NCBI GenBank assembly: GCA_028875245.1
Contig: JAPPEU010000007.1
Location: 1-49,455 of the forward strand
Length of the DNA stretch: 49,455 nucleotides
Origin: Chloroflexota bacterium
Lineage (GTDB): Bacteria > Chloroflexota > Anaerolineae > Aggregatilineales > Phototrophicaceae
Direction of reading: 5' to 3'
Made by a program: the position numbers and the translations under genes. The notes beneath the pieces are model-generated. The model did no database searches, was not told the DNA's origin, and saw only the letters and a program-made list of their open reading frames with translations. Of the stretch, positions 8,533 through 17,167 are shown piece by piece. The first letter of the stretch is position 1. Each line of letters starts with the position of its first letter.

Positions 8533-9189
8533 TCAATTGCGGGAGAAGGGCCCGATGTTGAAATCTTTGTCAGGCGGCGAAAGTCGCACGTTTAGCAGGA
8601 CGGTCTCGAGGCGGTAAATCTCTACAAGAGTGGCGAGCAGACGCGACAGGCTTCGCATCGAGAGCAATTCTTGCTTTTGCGCGTTATCGGTCTGCAAGAG
8701 GATGGAGGCAATCTGCGCCACCGTTCGCGGGCGGTGGGGGATCCGTTCGGGATCGAAGCTCGCATCCTCCGACGAAGACAAAATCTTCAAATAGCGAAGG
8801 ATCAGCGCCCGTAAGAACGCGCCATATCGCTGGACCAACTCCGGTTCATCCTCTGACGGCGAAAAGAAATCGACATCGCCGAGCAAAAATGGGCTGCTGC
8901 GCTCGATCGCATTGATGCAAAAGCGCCTTTGACCGACAGCCGTAATGTTCATCCGGCCCAAAGGCAAGCGCTGCACTTCGCTAATGGCCGCGGTACAGCC
9001 CACCGAAAATGGCGCGGACGCCGGGCCGAGGGCTTCGCTTCCCTGTTTGATTAGCACGATGCCGAATGGCTCGTTCGCGTCGATGCATTGATTGATCATG
9101 AGCTTGTAGCGCGCTTCAAAAATATGCAGTTTGATTTGCATGCCGGGGAACAGCACGGTATTCAATGGAAAAAGGGGCAGCCTCGCCAT
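8533..9189 (-). CDS. LON substrate-binding-domain protein (stand-alone, ATP-dependent-protease N-domain-like)
   Basis: 218 residues that match the Lon N-terminal (PUA-like) domain without any ATPase or peptidase domain. The characteristic start LPLFPLNTVLFPGMQIKLHIFEARY is interrupted only by normal variation, followed by FGIVLIKQG, the conserved VGCTAAI strand and GRMNITAVGQRRF. The C-terminal half is helical. Such stand-alone proteins are common, and their role (substrate recognition or regulation) is not established. Its stop is about 100 bases upstream of the start of the SGNH gene on the same strand; a separate transcript is likely. Confidence 0.85.
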   Translation of the reverse strand: MARLPLFPLNTVLFPGMQIKLHIFEARYKLMINQCIDANEPFGIVLIKQGSEALGPASAPFSVGCTAAISEVQRLPLGRMNITAVGQRRFCINAIERSSPFLLGDVDFFSPSEDEPELVQRYGAFLRALILRYLKILSSSEDASFDPERIPHRPRTVAQIASILLQTDNAQKQELLSMRSLSRLLATLVEIYRLETVLLNVRLSPPDKDFNIGPFSRN

Positions 9190-9282
9190 CAGCGCAGGTC
9201 TCGGTTCTGTTGTTGGGGGTCAATACCTTGATCTATTGTAATGCAAAACAGCGAGAAACACGGAAATATTTAACCGGCAGCC

Positions 9283-9474
9283 TAGGGCGATCGCATCAAA
9301 ATCATTGTGCCTCGTTCGCCACGTAAAAGTGTGAAATTGTAGGGTCGTCTCGCGAGACGCTCGTGAAAATGGTCTGCGAATTGAGGGCGTTTCAGCGAAA
9401 CGCCCCTACAGATTACGAAATGTGCGTGAAAATTGTCATATATCAGCGCAATTTTATTTGATGCGATTGCCCTG
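9283..9474. mobile_element. Small non-coding inverted-repeat element (MITE-like), copy A
   Basis: 192 bases that begin TAGGGCGATCGCATCAAA and end with its imperfect complement TTTGATGCGATTGCCCTG. They are flanked by an exact 9-bp direct repeat CCGGCAGCC (9274-9282 and 9475-9483), as expected for a target-site duplication. Inside are palindromes of the GGGCGTTTC-AGC-GAAACGCCCCTAC type. It has no open frame that could be a transposase. Relatives are at 29989-30204 and 31613-31805. It fills the 306-base gap between the LON-domain gene and the hydrolase-ligase fusion. Confidence 0.8.
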
Positions 9475-9495
9475 CCGGCAGCCCAGTGTTCGCGC

Positions 9496-11994
9496 TTACA
9501 GTTCTTCCTGCTGCTCTTCATTTAGGACGCGGCGGAGCACTTTGCCGATGAACGAGCGCGGCAGGGCCTCGCGAAATTCGATCTCCCAGGGCACGGCATA
9601 TTCTTCCAGCCGGCGTTTGCACAGGTCCAGCAGCTCATCTTTGTCAAGGCCGCTGTTCGGCCGGGGCACGACGAAGGCTTTGATTTTCTGGTTGCCCGCT
9701 TCCTGCCCGACGCCAACGACCGCCGCTTCCTGGACCTTGTTGTGTTCATAGAGAACTTCTTCGACATCGCGCGGATAGACGCTGTAGTCGCCGGTGAAGA
9801 TCGTATCGCGCTTGCGGCTGATGATCTTGAAGTAGCCATCGTCGTCCATCACCGCGACATCGCCCGTATGGAGCCAGCCGTCATGCAGGACGGACTCGTC
9901 TTCGCTCTCCTGGCGCCAGTAGCCGCGCATGACCTGCGGCCCCTTGACGGCCAGCTCTCCGATTTGCCCGATCGGCAGGTCCTCGCCGCTTAGAAGGTCA
10001 ACGATCTTGGCGTCGGTATTGGGCAGGGGCACGCCGATAGAGCCAACCTTGTGCAAGCCGTAGAACGGATTCGAGTGAGTGACCGGTCCGGCTTCGGTCA
10101 GCCCATAACCCTCCACCAGACGGCCGCGGGTGAGTTTTTCGAAGGCTTCCTGCACTTCGACGGGCAAGGGCGCCGCGCCGCTGATGCAGGCCTTTATCGA
10201 TGACAGGCCATAGCTTCTCACATTCTTGGCGTAATTGATTAGCGTGAACATCGATGGCACACCGGGGAATAGCGAGGGTTTGTAGCGCCGGATCTGTTCC
10301 AGGACTTGCTGCAGCTCGAACACCGAGATAATCACGATCTTTGCCGCGATGAGGATGGGCAGATTCATGGCCGCTGTCATGCCATAGCTATGCTCAAAGG
10401 GCACAACTGCCATGACGACTTCCTTGCCGTGTTCGATTTCGGGCATCCAGTGGCGCGTCTGCAAGGCGTTCGCCACCAAATTGCGGTGAGTCAGGCAGAC
10501 TCCTCTCGGCTTCCCGGTTGTGCCGCTGGTGTAGGAAATGACGGCGAGATCGGTATCAGCCACGGCGGCGGACGGCGGGCGATCGTCCTGGCCGGCCATG
10601 ATGTCGGACATAAAGCGACCGATACGCTGGGCGCGGGCTTCATCTTCTTCGGTGGCATGTTTATGTCGACCAAAAGCCGACTCTCTGCTCGTGGTGACGT
10701 GTTTGCCGATACTGGTGAATATCAAGCTGCTGACGCCGGCCTTTTCACGCAGTAATTCCGCTAGCTCACTGAAGGCGCTCAGTGTAACGAGCGCTTTGGC
10801 CTCGGTCTCGCGCGCATGGCTGACGATCAAGCCGGCATTGGCGTCCGGGTTGGACAAGACCACGACGGCGCCAATTTTCAGAATCGCGTAGTAAGCAATG
10901 ATGAATTGGGGCGTATTGGGCAAAACGATTTGGACGCGGTCGCCGCTTTCAACGCCAAGTTGACGCAATCCATGCGCGAACTGATTGACCTTGGCTTCCA
11001 GTTCCCGGTAACTCAAAGTCTTCCCATAGAAGACGGTGGCTGTGCGTCTTGGCGCCCAATCCGCCGCGCTCTCCAGAAATCGATAAAGCGGCTGATGCGG
11101 AATCGGTATCGTGTGTGGGATATCCTTGTCGTAGTGCCCGAGCCAGGGCCTGCCCCTGGCCAGCTGGTCCATCGCCGATACCGAGCGCCAACTGCTCCGC
11201 CAGGAAATCTCAATGAAACGCTCAATCGCGCGATTCACCGCATCGTGGCGCTCCAGCTGGACTTTGTGCTTGGCCGAGCCGATGTCGTATACTTCCGCCC
11301 CCGGGATCATTTTGGCGACATCGTCATAAACATAGCGCGGAAAATAATTGTCCCGCTCGCCAGTGATGACGAGCGTCTCATTTCTGATGTCGCGCAGCTT
11401 GGACCAAGCCTGCCAGCCATGGAGATTATTGTGAAACATGGACTTGAGCACATGATACTCCGCATCCCAGCGGCGGCGGTAACGCCAGAACGGCAGCGCC
11501 ACATGCACCGGTATTCGAAACAGCAGGGAAGCGATCTTGGGCAGGGGATATTCGCCGGCGCTCGCCACCAGAACAAGCTTGGCCACGCGCTCAGGAAATG
11601 CGTGCGCGAATTCTATGCAGATGGCGCCGCCGAAAGAATGCCCGACAAGAACGAACCGCTCCGGCAGCTCCAGAGATTCAACAATGTCGCGCATATCGCC
11701 GATCAGTTCCGGCATCGAGTATTCACTGTGCGGGGCGTCGCTTTGGCCGTGGCCGCGGAGCTCGGGGGCGATGACGCGATACCGGCTGGCGAAATGCGCA
11801 AGCTGCCATTCCCATGATTCCGCGACGCCGGCGAAGCCATGCTGAAAGAAAATGGTTTTGTCCACGTCCTGGGGCCAAAGATCTATGACGCTGAGGTTTG
11901 CGCCAGGACAATCTCGTATGGGAACTTTGACTCGATACAAGTCAAAATCCAACTGAAATACAGCGCGCTTCAGCCCGCGGATTCGCTTCTTCAT
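9496..11994 (-). CDS. Alpha/beta-hydrolase--acyl-CoA ligase fusion protein
   Basis: 832 residues in one frame. Residues 1 to about 265 form an alpha/beta hydrolase: oxyanion HGFAG, nucleophile elbow VGHSFGG (Ser120), acid in TGERDNYFP (Asp215) and His243 in SAKHKVQLER. From about Met275 (MDQLARGRPWLGHYD) an entire AMP-forming acyl-CoA ligase follows, with ISYTSGTTGKPRG (about 486-498), GYGLTEAGPV, HTGDVAVMDDDGYF and the catalytic Lys818 in SFIGKVLRR. The start ATG 11994 is followed closely by the hydrolase fold. A plausible role is release of an acyl group by the hydrolase and re-activation to acyl-CoA by the ligase; this is inference. The ligase half is paralogous to the gene at 198. A sequencing frameshift merging two genes cannot be excluded, but both halves are complete. 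Confidence 0.88.
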   Translation of the reverse strand: MKKRIRGLKRAVFQLDFDLYRVKVPIRDCPGANLSVIDLWPQDVDKTIFFQHGFAGVAESWEWQLAHFASRYRVIAPELRGHGQSDAPHSEYSMPELIGDMRDIVESLELPERFVLVGHSFGGAICIEFAHAFPERVAKLVLVASAGEYPLPKIASLLFRIPVHVALPFWRYRRRWDAEYHVLKSMFHNNLHGWQAWSKLRDIRNETLVITGERDNYFPRYVYDDVAKMIPGAEVYDIGSAKHKVQLERHDAVNRAIERFIEISWRSSWRSVSAMDQLARGRPWLGHYDKDIPHTIPIPHQPLYRFLESAADWAPRRTATVFYGKTLSYRELEAKVNQFAHGLRQLGVESGDRVQIVLPNTPQFIIAYYAILKIGAVVVLSNPDANAGLIVSHARETEAKALVTLSAFSELAELLREKAGVSSLIFTSIGKHVTTSRESAFGRHKHATEEDEARAQRIGRFMSDIMAGQDDRPPSAAVADTDLAVISYTSGTTGKPRGVCLTHRNLVANALQTRHWMPEIEHGKEVVMAVVPFEHSYGMTAAMNLPILIAAKIVIISVFELQQVLEQIRRYKPSLFPGVPSMFTLINYAKNVRSYGLSSIKACISGAAPLPVEVQEAFEKLTRGRLVEGYGLTEAGPVTHSNPFYGLHKVGSIGVPLPNTDAKIVDLLSGEDLPIGQIGELAVKGPQVMRGYWRQESEDESVLHDGWLHTGDVAVMDDDGYFKIISRKRDTIFTGDYSVYPRDVEEVLYEHNKVQEAAVVGVGQEAGNQKIKAFVVPRPNSGLDKDELLDLCKRRLEEYAVPWEIEFREALPRSFIGKVLRRVLNEEQQEEL

Positions 11995-12021
11995 CAGGCT
12001 CTGTCAAATTGATTTCACACC

Positions 12022-12049
12022 ATTATAACGAAGTCATGCCATGCGGGAA
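12022..12049 (-). promoter_or_regulatory. Promoter for the hydrolase-ligase fusion gene
   Basis: On the minus strand TATAAT (12022-12027) with TTCCCG 16 bases upstream (12044-12049). Transcription would start near 12016, about 20 bases before the ATG. Confidence 0.5.
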
Positions 12050-12129
12050 ATCGCAGCCCAATTCGCAGTCGAAGTTAATCAAGGGTAAAATCAGCAGTAT
12101 CAATTCCGAAATCGTCAATCGAGGTTTCT

Positions 12130-13008
12130 ATGAGTTCGCCTTTAGTCACGAGCGATTGGCTGGAGAGCCATCTGCTTGACAAGGATATCCGCATCATCGA
12201 CATGCGCGGCGCGGTACTGCCGCCATCGGAACCGCCGCCCCATTATTTGACCGATCGGGCCGGCTATGAAGCGGCGCATATACCCAATGCCGCATTCATC
12301 GACTGGCAGGTTGACATTGTGGAGCCGGGATCCGCCTCAAACGATGTCGCCTCGGCCGAGCGCTTCGCGGCGCTGATGGGCGGGCTGGGAATCGACAATG
12401 ACAAGCTGGTGCTGATTTATGACAACGCCGCCGGCATGTTCGCCTGTCGTCTGCGCTGGGCGCTGCGCTACTATGGCCACGAGGATGTCGCCATTCTCGA
12501 TGGCGGCTGGCAGAAGTGGCGCGCGGAAGGGCGCCCGCTGAGCGCGGAAATTCCGCAATTCGCTAAGACAGCGTTTGTGCCGCGGGTGAATGTCGAATTA
12601 AAAGCGACTTCTGAAGACATTATGGCCGGTCTCGATTTGGGCGCCAGCCAATTGATCGATGTCCGATCAGCGGCCGAGTATGCCGGCGAGACCTCGCGCG
12701 CGCGGCACGGCGGCCATATTCCCACCGCAATCAACCTTCCGCGCGGGGCGCTGGTCGCTGACGACATGACGCTGAAACCCGCGGCCGAATTGCGGCAGAT
12801 CTTCACGGAGCGGGGCGTCGCGCTGGACGCAAGCGACACCGTGCTTTATTGCAATTCCGGCGTATCCGCCACCTACGGCATGCTCGCGCTGGAGATGGCG
12901 GGGGCGAGCAATCTGCGCATCTACGACGGCTCATGGAAGGAATGGGGCAACGACGCAGACACTCCCAAAGCGACCGGCCCCAGGCGGGGATCTTGGGAAC
13001 GGCGATGA
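12130..13008 (+). CDS. Sulfurtransferase (thiosulfate / 3-mercaptopyruvate type)
   Basis: 292 residues forming two rhodanese domains. The N-terminal, inactive one has IIDMRG, AHIPNAAFIDW and LIYDNAAGMFACRLRWAL. The C-terminal one has LIDVRSAAEYAGE, GHIPTAINLP and the active-site loop YCNSGVSATYG, with Cys241 as the persulfide carrier, and ends DGSWKEWGND. A C-x-SGV-x-A loop is closer to mercaptopyruvate sulfurtransferases than to the C-R-K-G-V loop of thiosulfate sulfurtransferases, but substrate preference is uncertain. The start ATG 12130 follows TCGAGGTTTCT. Divergent from the fusion gene. Confidence 0.9.
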   Translation: MSSPLVTSDWLESHLLDKDIRIIDMRGAVLPPSEPPPHYLTDRAGYEAAHIPNAAFIDWQVDIVEPGSASNDVASAERFAALMGGLGIDNDKLVLIYDNAAGMFACRLRWALRYYGHEDVAILDGGWQKWRAEGRPLSAEIPQFAKTAFVPRVNVELKATSEDIMAGLDLGASQLIDVRSAAEYAGETSRARHGGHIPTAINLPRGALVADDMTLKPAAELRQIFTERGVALDASDTVLYCNSGVSATYGMLALEMAGASNLRIYDGSWKEWGNDADTPKATGPRRGSWERR

Positions 13009-13096
13009 GGGACTGCGAGGTAAGAATCAGGCGACCGATTGTATCTCCATTTATGGGTTCCGAGTTTTGGGGCCGACAGGGGAGTGAAGGTTACGA

Positions 13097-14101
13097 GTGG
13101 AAGTAACGGCATACAGAGACGCGTCCCAATTCCCGGAGCTGGAACCGCTGTGGAACGAGCTCCTGCGCCGGGCGCCAATGAATCGCATATTTTATACCTG
13201 GGAGTGGCAGAATACCTGGTGGGGCGTCTACAAACCCGGTGAGCTCTGGATACTTGTCAGCCGTGACCAAGGTGTCGCCACCGGGATTGCGCCGCTTTTT
13301 GTTTCAGAGTCCGAGCGCGGCCGCGCGGTTCAGATTATCGGTTGCGTGGATGTGACAGATTACCTGGATTTCATCGTCGATGAACGGCGTATGGACGCTG
13401 TTTATGAGGTTTTCGCCGATTATCTCTGGGAGCATCGCGCCGAATTCGACTTGCTTGATTTCTGCAATATCCCCTTTGATTCGCCGACGCAGAAGCTGCT
13501 GCCCGCCATGCTCAGCGGCCGCGGCTTTGAAACGGTCGTGCAGCAGCAGGAGGTCTGCCCCGTTATTGAGCTCCCGGAGAGTTGGGGCGGCTACCTCAGC
13601 CTGTTGCACAAGAAGCAGCGTCATGAAGTGCGGCGGAAGATGCGCCGTCTTCAAGGCAGCGACCGATCTATAAACTGGTATATCGTCAACGGCGGCCATG
13701 ACCTGGACGAGGAAGTAAGCCAGTTTGTGCGGCTCATGGCGGCTAGTGATCCGGAGAAGGAGCGCTTCCTGCAAGACGACAAGAACTTGCGTTTCTTTCA
13801 TGCTGTCGTTCCCCTGCTGCAGGAGCGCGGCTGGCTGCAGCTGAGCTTCTTGACCATCGGCGAAGAGCGGGCCGCGGCGTACATCAATTTCGTCTACGAT
13901 AACCGCGTGATGGTCTACAATTCCGGGCACGCCCATCAGGACTTCGGCGACTTGAGCCCGGGCATTGTACTCTTGGCTTACAACATCAGGCACGCCATAG
14001 AGCAGGGCTTCACCCATTACGACTTTCTGCGCGGGGATGAAGCCTACAAATACCGCATGGGCGGTCGAAATACGGCTGTGATGAACATTCGCGCCAGTTA
14101 A
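13097..14101 (+). CDS. GNAT-fold acetyltransferase of CelD/BioF2 (Acetyltransf_6) type
   Basis: 334 residues. The pattern matches CelD/BioF2-like proteins: an N-terminal half with FYTWEWQNTWW and YLDFIVDE, the characteristic middle LLHKKQRHEVRRKMRRL, and the C-terminal GNAT half ending HYDFLRGDEAYKYRMG. The start is GTG 13097 with GAAGG about seven bases upstream. Such proteins are often found with exopolysaccharide or glycan genes. The glycosyltransferase 28 bases downstream on the same strand fits that setting. The substrate is unknown. Confidence 0.8.
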   Translation: MEVTAYRDASQFPELEPLWNELLRRAPMNRIFYTWEWQNTWWGVYKPGELWILVSRDQGVATGIAPLFVSESERGRAVQIIGCVDVTDYLDFIVDERRMDAVYEVFADYLWEHRAEFDLLDFCNIPFDSPTQKLLPAMLSGRGFETVVQQQEVCPVIELPESWGGYLSLLHKKQRHEVRRKMRRLQGSDRSINWYIVNGGHDLDEEVSQFVRLMAASDPEKERFLQDDKNLRFFHAVVPLLQERGWLQLSFLTIGEERAAAYINFVYDNRVMVYNSGHAHQDFGDLSPGIVLLAYNIRHAIEQGFTHYDFLRGDEAYKYRMGGRNTAVMNIRAS

Positions 14102-14129
14102 CTTCGACCTGCTGCGCGGCGGAGCTGAG

Positions 14130-15386
14130 ATGGAAATCCAACGTATCGCGCTGTTAAGCGTACACACAAGCCCCTTGGCGCCAATGGGCGGCGCGAATAC
14201 GGGCGGCATGAATGTCTACATCCGCGAGCTGGCGCGCGAGTTGGGAAGACAAGGCCTGCAGGTTGATATCTTTACCCGGCGCTCGTATGGCTCGGAGCTT
14301 GACGTCGATACGTCGATTGGCGAAAACGTTTGCGTCGTTTACCTGGCGGCCGGCCCCGCGGCGACCTTGCCACCCGAAGAACAATACGATCATCTCCCTG
14401 AATTTACGGCGAACCTGATGGCTTATGCGACCTTGCGCAACCTTCACTACGATATCGTGTACAGCCATTACTGGCTCAGCGGATGGGTGGCGGTCAAGCT
14501 CAAAGAGGCATGGGGCATTCGCTTTGTGCACATGTTTCACACGCTCGGCCACATGAAGAAGCGGATACAGCTGAATGACTTCTATCAGCCTGATCGCCGC
14601 ATCACGACGGAGCTGCAGATTCTGCAGTGGGCTGACCGTGTGGTTGCCGCCACCCCGGCCGAGCAGGCGCAGCTGCGTTGGCTCTACCGCGCCCGGCGCA
14701 GCCAGATAGTCGTCATTCCGCCCGGCGTGAATACCGAAGTTTTTAACAAGGAGATGTCGCGAGAGACGGCCCGCCAGACTTTAGGCTTGGCGCCGAATGT
14801 CGAATTGCTGCTTTTTGTCGGGCGGATAGAACCGCTCAAAGCGGTGGATACAATCCTTGAAGCGCTGCATGTACTGCGGGACAAGGCGCCGAATTTGCTG
14901 CGAACTTTACATTTCATGATCGTCGGCGGCGCGCCGCAGAGCATGCGCGACCCGGAAATGAGTCGTCTGCAAGCGCTCAGCAGCAAGTTGGGCATCGACC
15001 GATTGGTGAGCTTTGTGGGGGCGAGAGAACAAGCCGAACTCCCGCTGTATTACGCGGCGGCGACCGCGGTCATCATGCCCTCCGATTATGAGTCCTTTGG
15101 CATGGTGGCGCTGGAAGCCATGTCATCAGGGACGCCGGTCATCGCGTCGCAGGTGGGCGGCCTGCAATTCCTGGTGCGGGATGAAGAGACCGGTTTTCAT
15201 ATTCCGACGCGCGAACCCATATCGCTCGCCGATTGCATTATCCGATTGCTGAACGAACCAGCCAGGACCAAAGACATGGGCATCGCCGCTTCCCGCATCG
15301 CTCAAGAATACGCCTGGTCCCGGATAGCCGAGCGCCTGCTTCAAGTTTTCAAGGATGTCGCCTGCCGTGAACTCAGGCGGACCTAA
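14130..15386 (+). CDS. GT4-family glycosyltransferase
   Basis: 418 residues with a GT-B fold. The N-terminal domain has the nucleotide-sugar transferase start GGANTGGMNVYIRELARELG (residues 21-40), YSHYWLSGWVA and FHTLGHMKK, as in MshA and sucrose-phosphate-synthase-like enzymes. The C-terminal domain has VVIPPGVNTEVF, LLFVGRIEPLKAVDTI, and the retaining EX7E motif in MPSDYESFGMVALEAMSSG. The start ATG 14130 follows CGGAGCTGAG. Co-transcription with the upstream acetyltransferase is likely. Product could be a glycolipid, polysaccharide or small glycoside. Confidence 0.88.
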   Translation: MEIQRIALLSVHTSPLAPMGGANTGGMNVYIRELARELGRQGLQVDIFTRRSYGSELDVDTSIGENVCVVYLAAGPAATLPPEEQYDHLPEFTANLMAYATLRNLHYDIVYSHYWLSGWVAVKLKEAWGIRFVHMFHTLGHMKKRIQLNDFYQPDRRITTELQILQWADRVVAATPAEQAQLRWLYRARRSQIVVIPPGVNTEVFNKEMSRETARQTLGLAPNVELLLFVGRIEPLKAVDTILEALHVLRDKAPNLLRTLHFMIVGGAPQSMRDPEMSRLQALSSKLGIDRLVSFVGAREQAELPLYYAAATAVIMPSDYESFGMVALEAMSSGTPVIASQVGGLQFLVRDEETGFHIPTREPISLADCIIRLLNEPARTKDMGIAASRIAQEYAWSRIAERLLQVFKDVACRELRRT

Positions 15387-15691
15387 CCGCCGTAAGCATT
15401 TGGTATATCGTCGACCTCCGCCTCAATATAGGGCGCTTCCAGCATGAACTCCAGCGCATCGTCCTCCGAAAGCGCCGTTTGCCCCTTGTGATACAAGGTG
15501 TTGTTGAAGCCATCGTATCGATAACGGCGGTTCACCCAGCCATGCAGGTTGTGCTGGAAAAGCACGTGAAATTGTATCGACTCCTCTTCGGCCTGGAAGT
15601 CTTCCCGCAGCATCCAAACGGGCGCGTACTGCGCTAAGTGCGGGCGCGCCTTTTCGTCGCGCATTTCTTTCAGTTTATCCATGGTCGTCAT
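15383..15691 (-). CDS. Conserved-looking hypothetical protein
   Basis: 102 residues, soluble, with acidic C-terminus (YIEAEVDDIPNAYGG) and several aromatics (QHNLHGWVNRRYRYDGFNNTLYHKG). Its end overlaps the stop of the convergent glycosyltransferase by four bases. ATG 15691 is used; the second Met at codon 4 is an alternative. No family recognised. The amino-acid composition looks like a real protein rather than a shadow frame. Confidence 0.6.
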   Translation of the reverse strand: MTTMDKLKEMRDEKARPHLAQYAPVWMLREDFQAEEESIQFHVLFQHNLHGWVNRRYRYDGFNNTLYHKGQTALSEDDALEFMLEAPYIEAEVDDIPNAYGG

Positions 15692-15813
15692 AGCTTTTCC
15701 CGTCCTGCCCGCGGCACGAATGCAACAGGCTCATTTTAGCGCCGGCGGGATTCAAGAGCAAGCGGCGATGCGTCCCGGCGGCATTGACCGCTGCATAACG
15801 GCGCCAGCATCCA

Positions 15814-15842
15814 CTTCCATCTGATGAAACTTTGATTACACT
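15814..15842 (+). promoter_or_regulatory. Possible promoter of argGH
   Basis: CTTCCA, 17 bases, TACACT (15837-15842), placing a start about 30 bases before the argG ATG. The -35 box is poor. Confidence 0.35.
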
Positions 15843-15879
15843 AGGCGCGAAACAATCGTTCCTTTGCAGGAGACAGAGA

Positions 15880-17142
15880 ATGGCGACATCTGACGTGAAG
15901 AAGGTAGTCCTGGCATACAGCGGCGGACTGGACACCTCTGTGATCGTGCCTTGGCTCAAGAACAATTACGGCTGCGAGGTCATCTGCTTTTGCGCGGACC
16001 TGGGGCAGGGAGAAGAAATGGAGGGGCTGGAAGAAAAGGCGCTTGCCTCAGGCGCTTCCAAGCTCCACATTCGGGATCTGCGCGAGGAATTTCTCACCGA
16101 CTTTGTTTTCCCCACGCTGCGGGCGGGCGCCGTTTATGAGCGCGAATACCTGCTCGGCACCTCATTTGCCCGCCCCTTGATCGCCAAACATTTGGTCGAG
16201 ATCGCTGAATTGGAGAAGGCGGACGCCGTCGCCCATGGCTGCACCGGCAAAGGCAACGACCAGGTCCGCTTTGAAGTCTCGACGATGGCTTTGAACCCAA
16301 AACTGAAAACGATCGCTCCCTGGCGCGAATGGGACATCCGCAGCCGTGAAGACGCGCTCGCCTATGCCGAAGAGTTCCGTGTCCCGGTATCGCACACCGA
16401 AAAGGACATATACAGCCGAGACGGCAATATCTTCCATCTCTCGCATGAAGGCGGCCTGTTGGAGGACCCCTGGAACGAGCCGGAAAGCGCGATGTACCAA
16501 TTGACCAATGAACCGGAGCGCGCGCCGGATGAAGCCGAATACGCGGAGATAGGCTTCCGGCAAGGGAACCCGACAAGCCTCAACGGAACAGAAATGAGCG
16601 CTGTGGAGCTCTTTACGGCGCTTAATGAATTGGGGGGGAAACACGGCATCGGCCGGATCGATATCGTCGAGAATCGCCTGGTCGGCATGAAGAGCCGCGG
16701 CGTGTACGAGACGCCCGCCGGCACAATCGCGCACCGCGCGCATCAACTGCTTGAGAGCATTTGCCTGGACAAACATACGATGCAATACAAAGACATCGTC
16801 GCCACAAAATATGCCGAGCTGGTCTACAATGGCATGTGGTACAGCAAGCTGCGCGAAGCCCTCGACGGCTTTGTCGATGTCACGCAAGCGGCTGTGACCG
16901 GCACGGTGCGGCTCAAGCTCTACAAAGGCAATATCATTGTCGCCGGACGCAAAAGCCCCTACAGCCTTTATCGCGAAGATTACGCCTCTTTCGGCGAAGA
17001 GGATGTCTACAACCAGCAGGACGCTCAGGGCTTCATTCAGCTGTTCGGCCTGCCGATAAAGGTCGAGGCAATGCTGCAAGCCGAAGGCGGCGGGGTGAGC
17101 GATTATCTGCGTCCGGATTACAGCCGCTTCAAACGCGACTAG
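15880..17142 (+). CDS. argG: Argininosuccinate synthase
   Basis: 420 residues. It condenses citrulline and aspartate with ATP to argininosuccinate, the seventh step of arginine synthesis. The PP-loop [10 protein letters not shown] is near residue 11, followed by [28 protein letters not shown] and the aspartate/citrulline-binding stretches ([19 protein letters not shown]). ATG 15880 is behind GCAGGAGACAGAGA; an upstream in-frame start at 15832 is not supported. argH follows after 25 bases. Confidence 0.96.
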   Translation: MATSDVKKVVLAYSGGLDTSVIVPWLKNNYGCEVICFCADLGQGEEMEGLEEKALASGASKLHIRDLREEFLTDFVFPTLRAGAVYEREYLLGTSFARPLIAKHLVEIAELEKADAVAHGCTGKGNDQVRFEVSTMALNPKLKTIAPWREWDIRSREDALAYAEEFRVPVSHTEKDIYSRDGNIFHLSHEGGLLEDPWNEPESAMYQLTNEPERAPDEAEYAEIGFRQGNPTSLNGTEMSAVELFTALNELGGKHGIGRIDIVENRLVGMKSRGVYETPAGTIAHRAHQLLESICLDKHTMQYKDIVATKYAELVYNGMWYSKLREALDGFVDVTQAAVTGTVRLKLYKGNIIVAGRKSPYSLYREDYASFGEEDVYNQQDAQGFIQLFGLPIKVEAMLQAEGGGVSDYLRPDYSRFKRD

Positions 17143-17167
17143 GCCCCGGCAGCGGGAAGGTTCAATC

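Noticed and set aside
10816..11817. Plus-strand frame opposite the hydrolase-ligase fusion
   Set aside because: Antisense shadow of a strongly supported enzyme.
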